30,079 bases of DNA from assembly GCA_039915085.1 (NCBI GenBank), contig JBDSOC010000087.1, positions 1-30,079 of the forward strand, read 5' to 3'. Positions within the stretch are counted from its first letter, which is position 1. Each line of letters starts with the position of its first letter. Position numbers and translations under genes: made by a program. This stretch comes from JACMLD01 sp039915085 (GTDB lineage Bacteria; Bacteroidota; Bacteroidia; Chitinophagales; Chitinophagaceae). Below, in pieces: positions 1 through 8,924 of this stretch. A model generated the notes under the pieces. That model was not told where the DNA came from. It saw only the letters and a list, made by a program, of their open reading frames with translations, and did no database searches.

Positions 1-37
1 ATTAAATTCTGATTAAGTAAAAAAAGTTAAACAACTG

Positions 38-69
38 TTTGATTTTTCGTTTTCGTATCAGTAGCTTTG
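38..69 (+). promoter_or_regulatory. Bacteroidota-type promoter of the RND efflux operon
   Basis: TTTG lies at 38-41 and TAGCTTTG at 62-69, separated by 20 bases. This fits the -33 (TTG/TTTG) and -7 (TAnnTTTG) consensus known for the Bacteroidota primary sigma factor. Transcription would begin near 75, leaving a leader of about 90 nt before the ATG at 166. No regulator gene lies between the window start and the operon, and no clear operator palindrome is seen here. Confidence 0.6.
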
Positions 70-165
70 CCAATTCATTTACACAATCCACCTTTTTGCT
101 GCTTGCTAATAGTTTTCTATAAAAGGAAAACTTACCTGTATTAGTCATTGCTTTTTATTATAATT

Positions 166-1476
166 ATGAAACAATACCTGAGCTTAATTTTCTTGTTTGG
201 ATCTATATTTCCTTCGTATTCGCAAACCAGTGATTCGCTTTTGCAGGACGCTTCCCTGCAAAACTGCGTACAATATGCAGTGAAGCACCAGCCCCTTATC
301 CAGCAGGCCTTGCTGGATGAACAAATAACCGAAAAAGAGATCAGGATAAGGCTGGCAGACTGGTACCCGCAGCTGAATTTTAATTATAATTTTCAGCATA
401 ATTTTCAATTACAGACTTCAGTGATTGGTGGAAATCCGGTAAGGCTGGGCGTAAACAATTCTTCACTTGGTCAACTGGCATTAACCCAGAATGTTTTTAA
501 CCGGGATGTTTTACTGGCCAGCCGAAGCGCAGATGATGTAAGAAAACAGGCAAAGCAAACTACGGTTAGTAATAAAATCGACATTACAGTAAATGTTAGC
601 AAAGCGTTTTATGACGTATTGCTGACCCGGCAACAGATTGCACTGGACAACGAAACTTTGTCGAGGCTTGAAAAAAGTTTTAAGAACGCGTATGATCAAT
701 ATAACGGCGGTATAGTTGATAAAATAGATTACAAAAGGGCCACTATTGCACTGAATAATGCCAAAGCGCAAAAACGCCAGGACGAAGAAAACCTGGATGC
801 GGGATATGCGAACCTGAGAAACCAGATGGGATATCCTGTTGATAAACCGCTTGATTTAATGTACGACAGCGCGCAGCTTGAACGGGATGCTTTTATTGAT
901 ACCAGTACCGGAATCACCTATGAAAACCGGATTGAATACCAGTTACTGCAAACCCGGAAACGTTTACAGGTTAGCAACCTGAGTTATTACAGATGGGGCT
1001 ATTTGCCGGTAGTAAGTGCGTTCGGCACCTATAATGCCAATTTTTTAAATGATGATTTTGCCAAAGTGTATAACAATAATTACCCCAATTCATTTGCAGG
1101 CCTGTCGCTTGCTTTTCCCATTTTCCAGGGTGGAAAAAGGGTGCAGCAGATAAGGCAGGCAACATTGCAGGTAAAAAGAGTTGATTACGATATCATCGCA
1201 CTGAAAAATAATATTACTGCCGCTTATAGCCAGGCGCTGGCCATTTATAAAAGTTCTTTTGTTTATTATAATATATTAAAAGACAACCTGGCCATAGCCA
1301 CGGATGTTTATAACACTATACAGTTACAGTACAAAGAAGGCGTAAAAACCTACCTGGATGTAATATTTGCAGAAACAGATTTGCGTTCTGCCCAGGTAAA
1401 TTATACCAATGCATTGTACCGGGTACTGAGCAGTAAACTGGATGTACAAAAGCAACTGGGAAGTATTCAGTACTAA
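166..1476 (+). CDS. TolC-family outer-membrane efflux channel
   Basis: This is the outer-membrane exit duct of a tripartite efflux pump. A signal peptide (MKQYLSLIFLFGS, cleavage after a YSQ-like site) begins at the ATG at 166. An in-frame TTG 18 nt earlier would only add MLFIII, so 166 is preferred. The mature part of about 415 residues matches the usual TolC/OprM length. It has two similar helical halves rich in Ala, Asn and Gln, for example IALDNETLSRLEK and the repeat-like LKDNLAIATDVYNTI, with YKEGVKTYLDVIFAETDLR near the C-terminus, which is typical of OEP repeats. It is followed after 58 bases by the adaptor and then the RND pump, so the three gene products very probably form one complex. 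The channel gene comes first here; in many related operons it comes last. Confidence 0.93.
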   Translation: MKQYLSLIFLFGSIFPSYSQTSDSLLQDASLQNCVQYAVKHQPLIQQALLDEQITEKEIRIRLADWYPQLNFNYNFQHNFQLQTSVIGGNPVRLGVNNSSLGQLALTQNVFNRDVLLASRSADDVRKQAKQTTVSNKIDITVNVSKAFYDVLLTRQQIALDNETLSRLEKSFKNAYDQYNGGIVDKIDYKRATIALNNAKAQKRQDEENLDAGYANLRNQMGYPVDKPLDLMYDSAQLERDAFIDTSTGITYENRIEYQLLQTRKRLQVSNLSYYRWGYLPVVSAFGTYNANFLNDDFAKVYNNNYPNSFAGLSLAFPIFQGGKRVQQIRQATLQVKRVDYDIIALKNNITAAYSQALAIYKSSFVYYNILKDNLAIATDVYNTIQLQYKEGVKTYLDVIFAETDLRSAQVNYTNALYRVLSSKLDVQKQLGSIQY

Positions 1477-1534
1477 TCAACTTTGGAGAAGTTATTAGTA
1501 AAGTTTGAATTTGAAAAGTTGATAATAACGTAAA

Positions 1535-2698
1535 ATGAATAAATCACTATTATATATGAAACTGAATTTTGCAGGACTGTTTGCCATCTGTGTAAGCGGT
1601 ATTTTAATTGTAGAATCCTGTGGCTCTTCCAATAAAGCAGACGCGCCCAAGGCACCTCCACCGCCTGTGCCTGTAGTTATTTATGCCGTGCAAAAAGGCA
1701 ATGCAGTTTATTTTGATCAATACCCTGCCACGGTAGTTGCTTTAAATGAAGTGCAGCTGAGACCGCAGGTAACGGGCTATATAACAGGTGTCTTTTTTAA
1801 AGACGGGCAGCATGTAAGTAAAGGTCAAAAATTATTTACTATTGACCAGCAGCAATACCAGGCCAGCTATAACCAGGCGGTTGCCAATTTAAATGTGGCC
1901 AATGCAAACCTTGGTAAAGCACAGCAGGATGCAGACCGGTATGCTGAATTATTGAAAAAAGATGCCATTGCACGGCAAACAGCAGAACACGCGCAGGCAG
2001 ATCTGCAGGCATCTAAAATGCAGTTAGAAGCTGCAAAAGCAAATGTATCCAGCGTACAAACCAATGTCCGCTATTCAACCATTTATGCCCCTTTTGAAGG
2101 CACCATTGGTATATCCCAGGTGAAATTAGGTACAGCTGTTTCTCCGGGGCAAACCATTTTAAATACCATTTCTTCCGACAACCCCATTGCTGTTGACGTA
2201 GCAGTGGATCAAAAAGAAATTGCACGTTTCTCATTACTGCAGCAAAAAGCAAGTGGCGATAAAGATTCTACTTTTTCACTGGCCCTGCCCGATCAGTCAG
2301 TTTATTCATTCCCGGGCCATATCAGTTTTATAGACCGTGCTGTTGATCCGCAAACAGGTACCATTAAAACAAGGATTATTTTCCCCAATAAAGAAAAATT
2401 GCTGAAAGCCGGCATGAGTTGTAATATACGTGTTAAGAATAACGGCAACAGCCAGTCGCTTTTAATCCCGGCCAAAGCTGTTATGGAGCAAATGGGGGAA
2501 TATTTTGTATATGTGGTAGGCGACAGCAATAAAGTGGTACAGCATAAAATACAAACCGGGCAGGTTATCAATGATAAAATAATGGTAAAAAGCGGTCTTG
2601 AAGAAAATGATAAAATTGTGATTGAAGGCGTACAGAAACTACGCGACGGCACAGTGGTACAGCCTGCTAAAGACAGTGCTGCTGTAAAACCAAAGTAA
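1535..2698 (+). CDS. RND efflux periplasmic adaptor lipoprotein (AcrA/MexA-like)
   Basis: This is the membrane-fusion (adaptor) subunit linking the inner-membrane pump to the TolC-like channel. The N-terminus is a lipoprotein signal ending in VESC (Cys29), followed by a Pro/Ala-rich tether (residues about 33-45). Then come the barrel-sandwich (biotinyl-lipoyl-like) halves: VTGYITGVFFKDGQHVSKGQ near residues 83-105 and YAPFEGTIGISQVKLGTAV near 185-205. They flank an alpha-hairpin of about 80 residues rich in Ala, Gln and Asn. The beta-barrel and membrane-proximal domains follow, ending with GLEENDKIVIEGVQKLRDG, which is characteristic of HlyD/AcrA proteins. The total of 387 residues is normal for the family. 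A second in-frame ATG at 1556 is an alternative start and would give a shorter signal peptide. The gene lies between channel and pump genes on the same strand. Confidence 0.94.
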   Translation: MNKSLLYMKLNFAGLFAICVSGILIVESCGSSNKADAPKAPPPPVPVVIYAVQKGNAVYFDQYPATVVALNEVQLRPQVTGYITGVFFKDGQHVSKGQKLFTIDQQQYQASYNQAVANLNVANANLGKAQQDADRYAELLKKDAIARQTAEHAQADLQASKMQLEAAKANVSSVQTNVRYSTIYAPFEGTIGISQVKLGTAVSPGQTILNTISSDNPIAVDVAVDQKEIARFSLLQQKASGDKDSTFSLALPDQSVYSFPGHISFIDRAVDPQTGTIKTRIIFPNKEKLLKAGMSCNIRVKNNGNSQSLLIPAKAVMEQMGEYFVYVVGDSNKVVQHKIQTGQVINDKIMVKSGLEENDKIVIEGVQKLRDGTVVQPAKDSAAVKPK

Positions 2699-2729
2699 TA
2701 CTTCTTAACAGTATGAAGGGAATAATATA

Positions 2730-2838
2730 ATTGCTGATTGCGGGATTTTGAGATTGTTTTTGATACCGCAAACAGAATACCACAGTCTCTGAAGACTACA
2801 GTATCTGTCAGTAAATCCCGAAACCGGATTTTCAAAAC
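2730..2838. repeat. Dispersed imperfect hairpin element, copy 1
   Basis: The spacer between adaptor and pump genes contains TTGCTGATTGCGGGATTTTG at its left end and GTCAGTAAATCCCGAAA near its right end. The arms CGGGATTT (2741-2748) and AAATCCCG (2813-2820) are perfectly complementary. The same order of motifs recurs at 17005-17085, and the left end alone recurs at 13150-13185. It lies inside an operon, so it is transcribed and could fold between adaptor and pump messages. Its function is unknown. Confidence 0.5.
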
Positions 2839-2858
2839 TTAGTAACGAAATTAATCAG

Positions 2859-5800
2859 ATGATCGCAGATACTTTCATACGCAGACCAGTAACCGCTATT
2901 GTTATTTCTGTGGTAATTGTTTTACTGGGTGTGCTGGCAATATTAAACCTGCCTATCAGCCAGTACCCCGATATTACACCGCCCATTGTGCAGATTACCG
3001 GCAGCTATACCGGCGCTGATGCACAAACCGTTGAGCAGACCGTTACCACACCGGTGGAAACACAGGTAAACGGTACCCCCGGTATGGCTTACCTGCAAAG
3101 TAACAGTACCAGTGATGGCCGTACTACTATTAATGTAAACCTTACCGTAGGAACCAACCCGGATATAGCGGCGCTGGACATCCAAAACCGCGTAGGTATT
3201 GCCACACCGCAGTTGCCGGATGATGTTAAACGGCTGGGACTTACAACACGTAAACGTAACCCCAGTATCTTAATGCTGGTAGCTATGTTTTCCCCGCAGG
3301 GAACACACAACGTAACATTTACAGATAATTATACCAACATATTTGTAAGGGATGCATTATTACGCGTACGTGGTGTAGGCGATATTTTTACCAGGGCAGA
3401 TGATTTTAGCATGCGTATATGGTTGCAGCCAGATAAAATGGCGCAGCTGGGACTTACAACAAATGATGTGGTAGCTGCACTTACCGAACAAAATCTGCAG
3501 ATAGCGGCGGGCTCAGTAGGTTCTGCACCGCAATCAAAATCACAAGCTTTTGAATACACTGTTTTTACCAACAGCCGTTTAAACAGTGTGCAGCAGTTTA
3601 ATGATATTATTGTGCGTACAAAACCACAGGATGGATCAATCGTCTACCTCAAAGATGTGGCGCGTGCAGAACTGGGTAAATTCAGCTATGCAAGTAATTC
3701 TTTTGTAGATGGTAAAAGAGCCTCTTACCTGTTGGTTTACCAGGCGCCGGGCAGTAATGCACTGGATGTGGCAAAAGGTATTTATAAGGCTATGGATAAC
3801 CTGAAGAATTCTTTTCCGAAAGATATAGATTATGTGGTGCCATTTGAAAGCGTATCCGTAGTACAGGTATCCATACATGAAGTGATAATAACATTGCTGG
3901 AAGCACTGGGTCTTGTAATACTGGTGGTGTTTTTATTCCTCCAGAGCTGGCGGGCAACACTGATACCGGTACTTGCCATCCCGGTTTCCATCATTGGCAC
4001 ATTTGCTTTGTTTATTCCGCTGGGTTTTACCATTAATACACTTACCATGTTTGGTTTTGTACTGGCCATTGGTATTGTGGTGGATGATGCCATTGTGGTG
4101 GTGGAAGCCGTGCAGCACTATATTGATACGGAAGGAATATCTGCCAAAGAAGCTACTAAAAAGGCCATGAAGGATATATCAGGCCCCGTGGTGGCCATTG
4201 CGTTGATACTGGCTGCGGTATTTGTGCCCGTTGCATTTATACCGGGTATAGTAGGAAGGCTTTACCAGCAGTTTGCCATCACCATTGCCATCTCTGTACT
4301 GATATCTGCTTTTGTAGCCTTATCATTAACGCCGGCTTTATGCTCGCTGTTCTTAAAGCCTATGCATTTAGATAAAAAATCGAAGGGGTTAAATGCATTC
4401 TTTTTCAGGTTTAACGAGTGGTTTAAAAGAACCACCGACAAGTATAATGCCGGTGTAAAGAAAGCTATTAAAGGCGCTCCTTATACCATTATTATACTCG
4501 TCTGCATTTACGCAGGCACCGGTTTATTATTCAAAACGAAGCCTACCGGTTTTATTCCATCAGAAGATGAAGGACGGTTGTACGTTACTTATGAATTGCC
4601 CGAAGCCTCCTCAACTACCCGGAGTCTTGAAGTGCTTGACTCTGTAATGAGTATACTTAAACAAACGCCCGGGATTGCGCACTACGCCGGCCTGGGTGGG
4701 CTAAACGTAGTAACCTTTGCTGCCAAATCAAATAGCGGCACCGTGTTTTCGCAGCTACAGCCCTGGAACAAGCGTACCGATAAATCACTCCAGCTAAGCA
4801 GTTTGATTGCTACCCTGCAGAAAAAATTTACTTCCATCAGGGGTGCTAATATAATTGTTATCTCTCCACCTGCTATACCCGGTCTTGGCCAAACAGGCGG
4901 TTTTACTTTTGAGCTGGAACAAAAGGAAAGCACCGATGATATAAAACAATTTGAAAAAGTAGTCAATACTTTTGTGGCAGAAGCCAACAAAAGACCGGAA
5001 ATCAGCCGTGCTTTTTCATTTTTTACTGCGCGAACACCAGGATACCAGGTTGATGTGGATCGTGAAAAATGTAAAAAACTGGGTGTATCCATTTCGGATG
5101 TGTACAATACCATGCAAACGTATTTGGGTAGCCGTTATGTGAATGACTTCACCATTTACGGGAGAAATTACCACGTGGTGGCACAGGCGGATACAGCATT
5201 CAGGGCGGGTATCGGCAACCTTGATAAATATTATGTGCGTAACCAATCGGGTAATTTACTGCCATTAAGCACGCTGGTAACTTATAAGGTAACAGAAAGT
5301 GCACCGCTGGTATCGCACTATAATCTATTCCGTACCGCAGAAATAAATGGCGGTGCAGGCCCGGGTTATAGCAGTGGGCAGGCCATTGCGGCATTAAGAG
5401 AAACAGCCGCAAAAGTTTTACCTGCGGGATATGGATATGAATTTTCCGGTCTCAGCCGTGAAGAAATCAATTCAGGCAGCAGTACCATTATCATTTTTTC
5501 TTTGTCTATTGTATTCGTGTTCCTTTTCCTGGCTGCTTTGTATGAAAGCTGGTCAGTTCCCTTTTCCGTGCTGCTGGCAGTACCGTTGGGCGCTTTCGGC
5601 GCCATTCTTACGCTTACTTTTATTCCGAGGTTAACCAATAGCGTATATGCACAGATAGGATTGATTACACTGATAGGACTTGCTGCAAAAAATGCCATCC
5701 TGATTGTGGAGTTTGCCAAGGAAAGGGTAGACAGGGGGATGCCTTTGCTGCAGGCTACCCTGGAAGCGGTTGATCTGCGGTTACGCCCCATTGTTATGAC

Positions 5801-6047
5801 TTCCATGGCCTTTATATTGGGCGTACTGCCGCTGGCTTTTGCTGAAGGCGCAGGTGCGGTGGCACGATCTACCATTGGCTGGACGGTGCTGGGCGGTATG
5901 CTGGCAGCTACCCTGCTGGCGATTTTTATAGTGCCGGTATTGTTTATAGTAATCACCAGGCTGGCGTATGGTAAAAAAGGCCTGGCCGCACTGGAAGCAA
6001 AGGCAAAGGAAGAAGGCGAAGAAATAGAGGAGTCAATCGGGGCATAG
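2859..6047 (+). CDS. RND multidrug efflux pump, HAE1 family (AcrB/MexB-like)
   Basis: This is the proton-driven inner-membrane pump of the tripartite system. At 1062 residues it has the normal HAE1 length. It starts with the classic MIADTFIRRPVTAIVISVV first membrane segment and periplasmic NLPISQYPDITPPIVQI. The proton-relay residues are present: the adjacent aspartates of VDDAIVVVE in the fourth membrane segment (Asp409-Asp410) and the lysine of AAKNAILIVEF in the tenth (Lys944). The duplicated architecture of two large periplasmic loops and twelve membrane helices is evident. The family exports hydrophobic or amphiphilic drugs, dyes, bile salts or metabolites; the substrate cannot be told from the sequence. 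The spacer to the adaptor gene is 160 bases and holds a repeat element. The gene ends 12 bases before the convergent response-regulator gene with no obvious hairpin between them. Confidence 0.96.
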   Translation: MIADTFIRRPVTAIVISVVIVLLGVLAILNLPISQYPDITPPIVQITGSYTGADAQTVEQTVTTPVETQVNGTPGMAYLQSNSTSDGRTTINVNLTVGTNPDIAALDIQNRVGIATPQLPDDVKRLGLTTRKRNPSILMLVAMFSPQGTHNVTFTDNYTNIFVRDALLRVRGVGDIFTRADDFSMRIWLQPDKMAQLGLTTNDVVAALTEQNLQIAAGSVGSAPQSKSQAFEYTVFTNSRLNSVQQFNDIIVRTKPQDGSIVYLKDVARAELGKFSYASNSFVDGKRASYLLVYQAPGSNALDVAKGIYKAMDNLKNSFPKDIDYVVPFESVSVVQVSIHEVIITLLEALGLVILVVFLFLQSWRATLIPVLAIPVSIIGTFALFIPLGFTINTLTMFGFVLAIGIVVDDAIVVVEAVQHYIDTEGISAKEATKKAMKDISGPVVAIALILAAVFVPVAFIPGIVGRLYQQFAITIAISVLISAFVALSLTPALCSLFLKPMHLDKKSKGLNAFFFRFNEWFKRTTDKYNAGVKKAIKGAPYTIIILVCIYAGTGLLFKTKPTGFIPSEDEGRLYVTYELPEASSTTRSLEVLDSVMSILKQTPGIAHYAGLGGLNVVTFAAKSNSGTVFSQLQPWNKRTDKSLQLSSLIATLQKKFTSIRGANIIVISPPAIPGLGQTGGFTFELEQKESTDDIKQFEKVVNTFVAEANKRPEISRAFSFFTARTPGYQVDVDREKCKKLGVSISDVYNTMQTYLGSRYVNDFTIYGRNYHVVAQADTAFRAGIGNLDKYYVRNQSGNLLPLSTLVTYKVTESAPLVSHYNLFRTAEINGGAGPGYSSGQAIAALRETAAKVLPAGYGYEFSGLSREEINSGSSTIIIFSLSIVFVFLFLAALYESWSVPFSVLLAVPLGAFGAILTLTFIPRLTNSVYAQIGLITLIGLAAKNAILIVEFAKERVDRGMPLLQATLEAVDLRLRPIVMTSMAFILGVLPLAFAEGAGAVARSTIGWTVLGGMLAATLLAIFIVPVLFIVITRLAYGKKGLAALEAKAKEEGEEIEESIGA

Positions 6048-6059
6048 TTATTCCTTTAT

Positions 6060-6692
6060 TCAAATATTATTTTCAACAATAAATTTCATTAAGGAGGAAG
6101 GGGTATTTAAGCCTAATTTCTGCATAATATTTTTGCGGTGGGTTTCTACGGTGTAAATGCTTAAATACAATTTTTCTGCCACCTGCTGATTGGTATAACC
6201 GTTTTTTATCAGTTGTATTATTTCAAATTCTCTTTTGGTAAGATTAAACTGTTTCAGAAAATTATCGGTGCTGTCAAACACATTTTCAATTTTTGGAAGA
6301 CGATAAGGGAAACAGCTATGGCCTTCTGCTACAAGACGTATGGTTTGCAGTAATTCTTCTTTACTGCTGTTTTTGAGGAGGTAGCCGTTGGCGCCATACT
6401 GTTTGGCTTTTTCAATCAGGTGGTCTTCATTGTAGGTGGAGAGCATTATTACCATTACGGCCGGGTAGGATTGTTTAATAAACCGAACGGCGTCCAGGCC
6501 ATTTATCTTCGGCATATTAATGTCAAGCAGCACCACGTCGGGTAATTGATGATGCATAATACCCAGTAACTCCTTTCCATCATTTGCAATATTAATAAGC
6601 GCCATATCTTTTTCTTCACGTAACAGCAGTTTAAGCCCGTCAATGAATAATATATGATCATCAGCAATAATTAGCTTGATCTGGTTCGCCAT
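6060..6692 (-). CDS. NarL/FixJ-type response regulator
   Basis: This is a cytoplasmic DNA-binding response regulator of 210 residues. The receiver domain (about 4-120) has the acidic pair in IIADDH, the phospho-acceptor Asp57 in LLDINMP, the Ser/Thr in MLSTYNE and the Lys in YLLKNSS. A LuxR-type helix-turn-helix follows (about 148-208), with LTKREFEIIQLIKNGYTNQQVAEKL and TVETHRKNIMQKLG. Its ATG is one base after the kinase stop codon on the same strand, so the two are translationally linked partners. The target genes are not known. The nearest transcription units are the convergent efflux operon and the exported-protein cluster upstream of the kinase. Confidence 0.95.
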   Translation of the reverse strand: MANQIKLIIADDHILFIDGLKLLLREEKDMALINIANDGKELLGIMHHQLPDVVLLDINMPKINGLDAVRFIKQSYPAVMVIMLSTYNEDHLIEKAKQYGANGYLLKNSSKEELLQTIRLVAEGHSCFPYRLPKIENVFDSTDNFLKQFNLTKREFEIIQLIKNGYTNQQVAEKLYLSIYTVETHRKNIMQKLGLNTPSSLMKFIVENNI

Positions 6693-6693
6693 G

Positions 6694-8550
6694 TTATGTT
6701 GTTTTATAAGGAACCTGTATCATTATGGTAGTCCCCCTGTTAGCGGAATCTATATTTAATTTTCCCCGGAGATAATCAATCCTTGATTTGATGCTTTTCA
6801 GCCCAATACCATCTGATTTTTTTTCTGCAAAACCTTTTCCATTGTCTTCAGCCATTAATTCAAGGTAGGTTTCGTAATAAATCAACTGGATGGTTGCTTC
6901 AGTGGCGCCGGCATGTTTAATAATATTATTCGTAAGCTCCATTATAATGCGGTATATTATCAATTCATCCTGTTTGTTTAAGCGATGAGTTGTTCCGGTA
7001 CTGAGAAAATGAAAATTAATTACCCCCTCAGTATTCACGCGTTGATAAAATTTATCCAGTAATTCTTCCAGGCTTGTGTTTTCAAATTCAGGAGGCATCA
7101 GGTTATGCGCAATGTTCCGGGTGTTGGAGGATGCAGTATCAACCAGCCTGTTAAGTGTGTTAGCCTGTTCATCCGGCAAATTAAAACTTTGCAATGTCAT
7201 TTTTAGCGCTCCAAGGCTGCCACCCAGTTCATCGTGCAGGTCTTGTGCAATGCGCTTCTGCTCTGCTTCCTGGGTAAGTAATAATTGTTTGCCAACTTCT
7301 ATTTGCTGCAATTCAAGTTCTTTTTTAAAATGTTCTTTCTCTTTTTTATATTGATTGTAACGGTACATCAGCCCGAATGAAATGATAAATACTTCTGCCA
7401 CCAATCCAATTTCAAAAAGTGAAGGTGGAAATATAAATCCTTTTGCGCCAATAAAAAGGCTTCTTGCTATTCCTCCTGCCAGGAATAAAGTGATCCCGGC
7501 CAATAAGAAAAGCGCGGGCTTATAGCCTTTGAGGGTACTGTATATACAACTAATAAGTATTAAAGGGAAGGCCAGTAAGCCCGTTTTATTCGCCACTTCA
7601 TAAACAAACCATTCAATTATGTTCGCCGGTTGCATGTAAAACACAATGAATTGAATGATAGCCGCAATAAAAATGAACCATTTCATGAACGAGAGTGCCT
7701 TAAACAGGATGCCCGCTTTCCGGAGGTTTATTAAAAACAACTGCACCACATGTAAAAGAAGACCCACGGCCAGCCCCGCAACCCCTGCCATACATGTAGA
7801 CCTGTACCCGACAGCAGAATCCAGCCCGAGAAATTCTCCATCTAATCCTTCGTTTTTTAACAAAAAAAACAGCATAGCGGCCGTGTACAGGCAATAGTAT
7901 AAATGAATTTTTTCTTTAACAGAGAAGTATAAATACAAATTGAGGATGGCAAATAAAAATAAAAGCCCGGTAATAATGCCGAAAGAGAAGTAAAACCGGT
8001 GTTCGAATTTCTTCATATAGCCAGGCTCAGCCAAAACGAAGCTTTCTACTTTATAGGTGTGACTGTCATTGACGGTAATGTAAAACGTATCTGTATTGAG
8101 CCCTGCTACACATACTGGAAAAGCGTGGTGCACATAAGCATAAGGTCGTTTTGCAAAAGGGTATTGATATCCAGATTTCCCCAATGAGATCCAATTCTTA
8201 TTTTTTCCCTGCCAGGTCTCTGAGGAGCGTATCCCAAGGCCTCCTAATAATAAAATAAAATTCTTTGTTGACCTGGTATGATTGCTTATGACGAACCTGT
8301 ACCAGTAATAATAAGGAGTATACCCTTTAAAAATAACCGGTGTGTTTTCGGTAGCAAGGAATTTTTTTTGTGATGAGGCCTGCAGTATCGAGTCGAAAGG
8401 GATAAGTTCAGTTGTTTGCAGGGAGCTGGTAAATTTATTAATAAAAATATAAGGCGGCACCGTAGTATCATTTATAATTACCGATTGGGCGTAATTGATA
8501 ACCGGTAACAGAATAAAAATTAGCAGCGCTATTTGTTTTTGGAGAACCAT
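6694..8550 (-). CDS. 7TM-DISM sensor histidine kinase (HisKA_3 type)
   Basis: This is a membrane-bound sensor kinase of 618 residues. A signal peptide (about 1-21, ending NYAQ) leads into an extracytoplasmic sensing domain resembling 7TMR-DISMED2 (about 40-170, jelly-roll-like, Tyr/Trp-rich). Seven membrane helices follow (about 190-390), then a short coiled coil KEKEHFKKELELQQIEV. The dimerisation/phospho-acceptor helix has the HisKA_3 pattern RIAQDLHDELGGSL with His439. The ATPase domain carries ELTNNIIKHAG (N box), DNGKGF (G1) and GIGLKSIKSRI (G2). DISM domains in characterised relatives are thought to bind carbohydrates or other small ligands; the signal here is unknown. It forms an operon with the NarL-type regulator, with a gap of one base. 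Confidence 0.93.
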   Translation of the reverse strand: MVLQKQIALLIFILLPVINYAQSVIINDTTVPPYIFINKFTSSLQTTELIPFDSILQASSQKKFLATENTPVIFKGYTPYYYWYRFVISNHTRSTKNFILLLGGLGIRSSETWQGKNKNWISLGKSGYQYPFAKRPYAYVHHAFPVCVAGLNTDTFYITVNDSHTYKVESFVLAEPGYMKKFEHRFYFSFGIITGLLFLFAILNLYLYFSVKEKIHLYYCLYTAAMLFFLLKNEGLDGEFLGLDSAVGYRSTCMAGVAGLAVGLLLHVVQLFLINLRKAGILFKALSFMKWFIFIAAIIQFIVFYMQPANIIEWFVYEVANKTGLLAFPLILISCIYSTLKGYKPALFLLAGITLFLAGGIARSLFIGAKGFIFPPSLFEIGLVAEVFIISFGLMYRYNQYKKEKEHFKKELELQQIEVGKQLLLTQEAEQKRIAQDLHDELGGSLGALKMTLQSFNLPDEQANTLNRLVDTASSNTRNIAHNLMPPEFENTSLEELLDKFYQRVNTEGVINFHFLSTGTTHRLNKQDELIIYRIIMELTNNIIKHAGATEATIQLIYYETYLELMAEDNGKGFAEKKSDGIGLKSIKSRIDYLRGKLNIDSANRGTTIMIQVPYKTT

Positions 8551-8924
8551 GGTTACCTGTTAAAATACTGTTCTTTATGATACCGCAATTTAAAAATGGC
8601 AAATTGATTTTAAAATACCAACTACTTTGTATTGCCGGGGTTTTTCTTTTAATAAATATTTGCACTAAGGACAACTTCAATAGAACATAACCTGCCTTTG
8701 TGAAGATAGCGGTTAAAATGTTTTTATGGACGCTGCATTTTGGCGGTGCGTTTCAATAGCCATGATTTTGTCCGGGTGTTTTTCCTGGGCAGATTACCGT
8801 TAATATGCCCCTGGTAAAAATCCTGCCGTACATCAGCTTTGTATGGCCAGGTCCACTATCCTTTTGTAAAACCATATTCTTTTTGTCTGCCCCGGGTTTG
8901 TAATTAATCTTAAACATAGTAAAC
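8551..8924. other. Divergent intergenic region without a gene
   Basis: This 374-base spacer separates the sensor kinase (minus) from the exported-protein cluster (plus). It must carry start signals for both, but I find no convincing TTTG/TAnnTTTG pair on either strand. The half near the kinase is AT-rich with two TTTTAAAATAC-like stretches, near 8561 and 8609. No open frame with protein-like composition, RNA fold or strong palindrome was seen. If the response regulator controls the neighbouring cluster, its binding site would be expected here. Confidence 0.4.

Noticed and set aside
5366..5956. 196-codon minus-strand frame within the RND pump gene
   Set aside because: Lies opposite the conserved tenth to twelfth membrane segments; no start context and shadow composition.
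2761..8588. TGATACCGCAA shared at 2761 and 8578
   Set aside because: Eleven-base matches are expected many times by chance in 30 kb; the flanks do not match.
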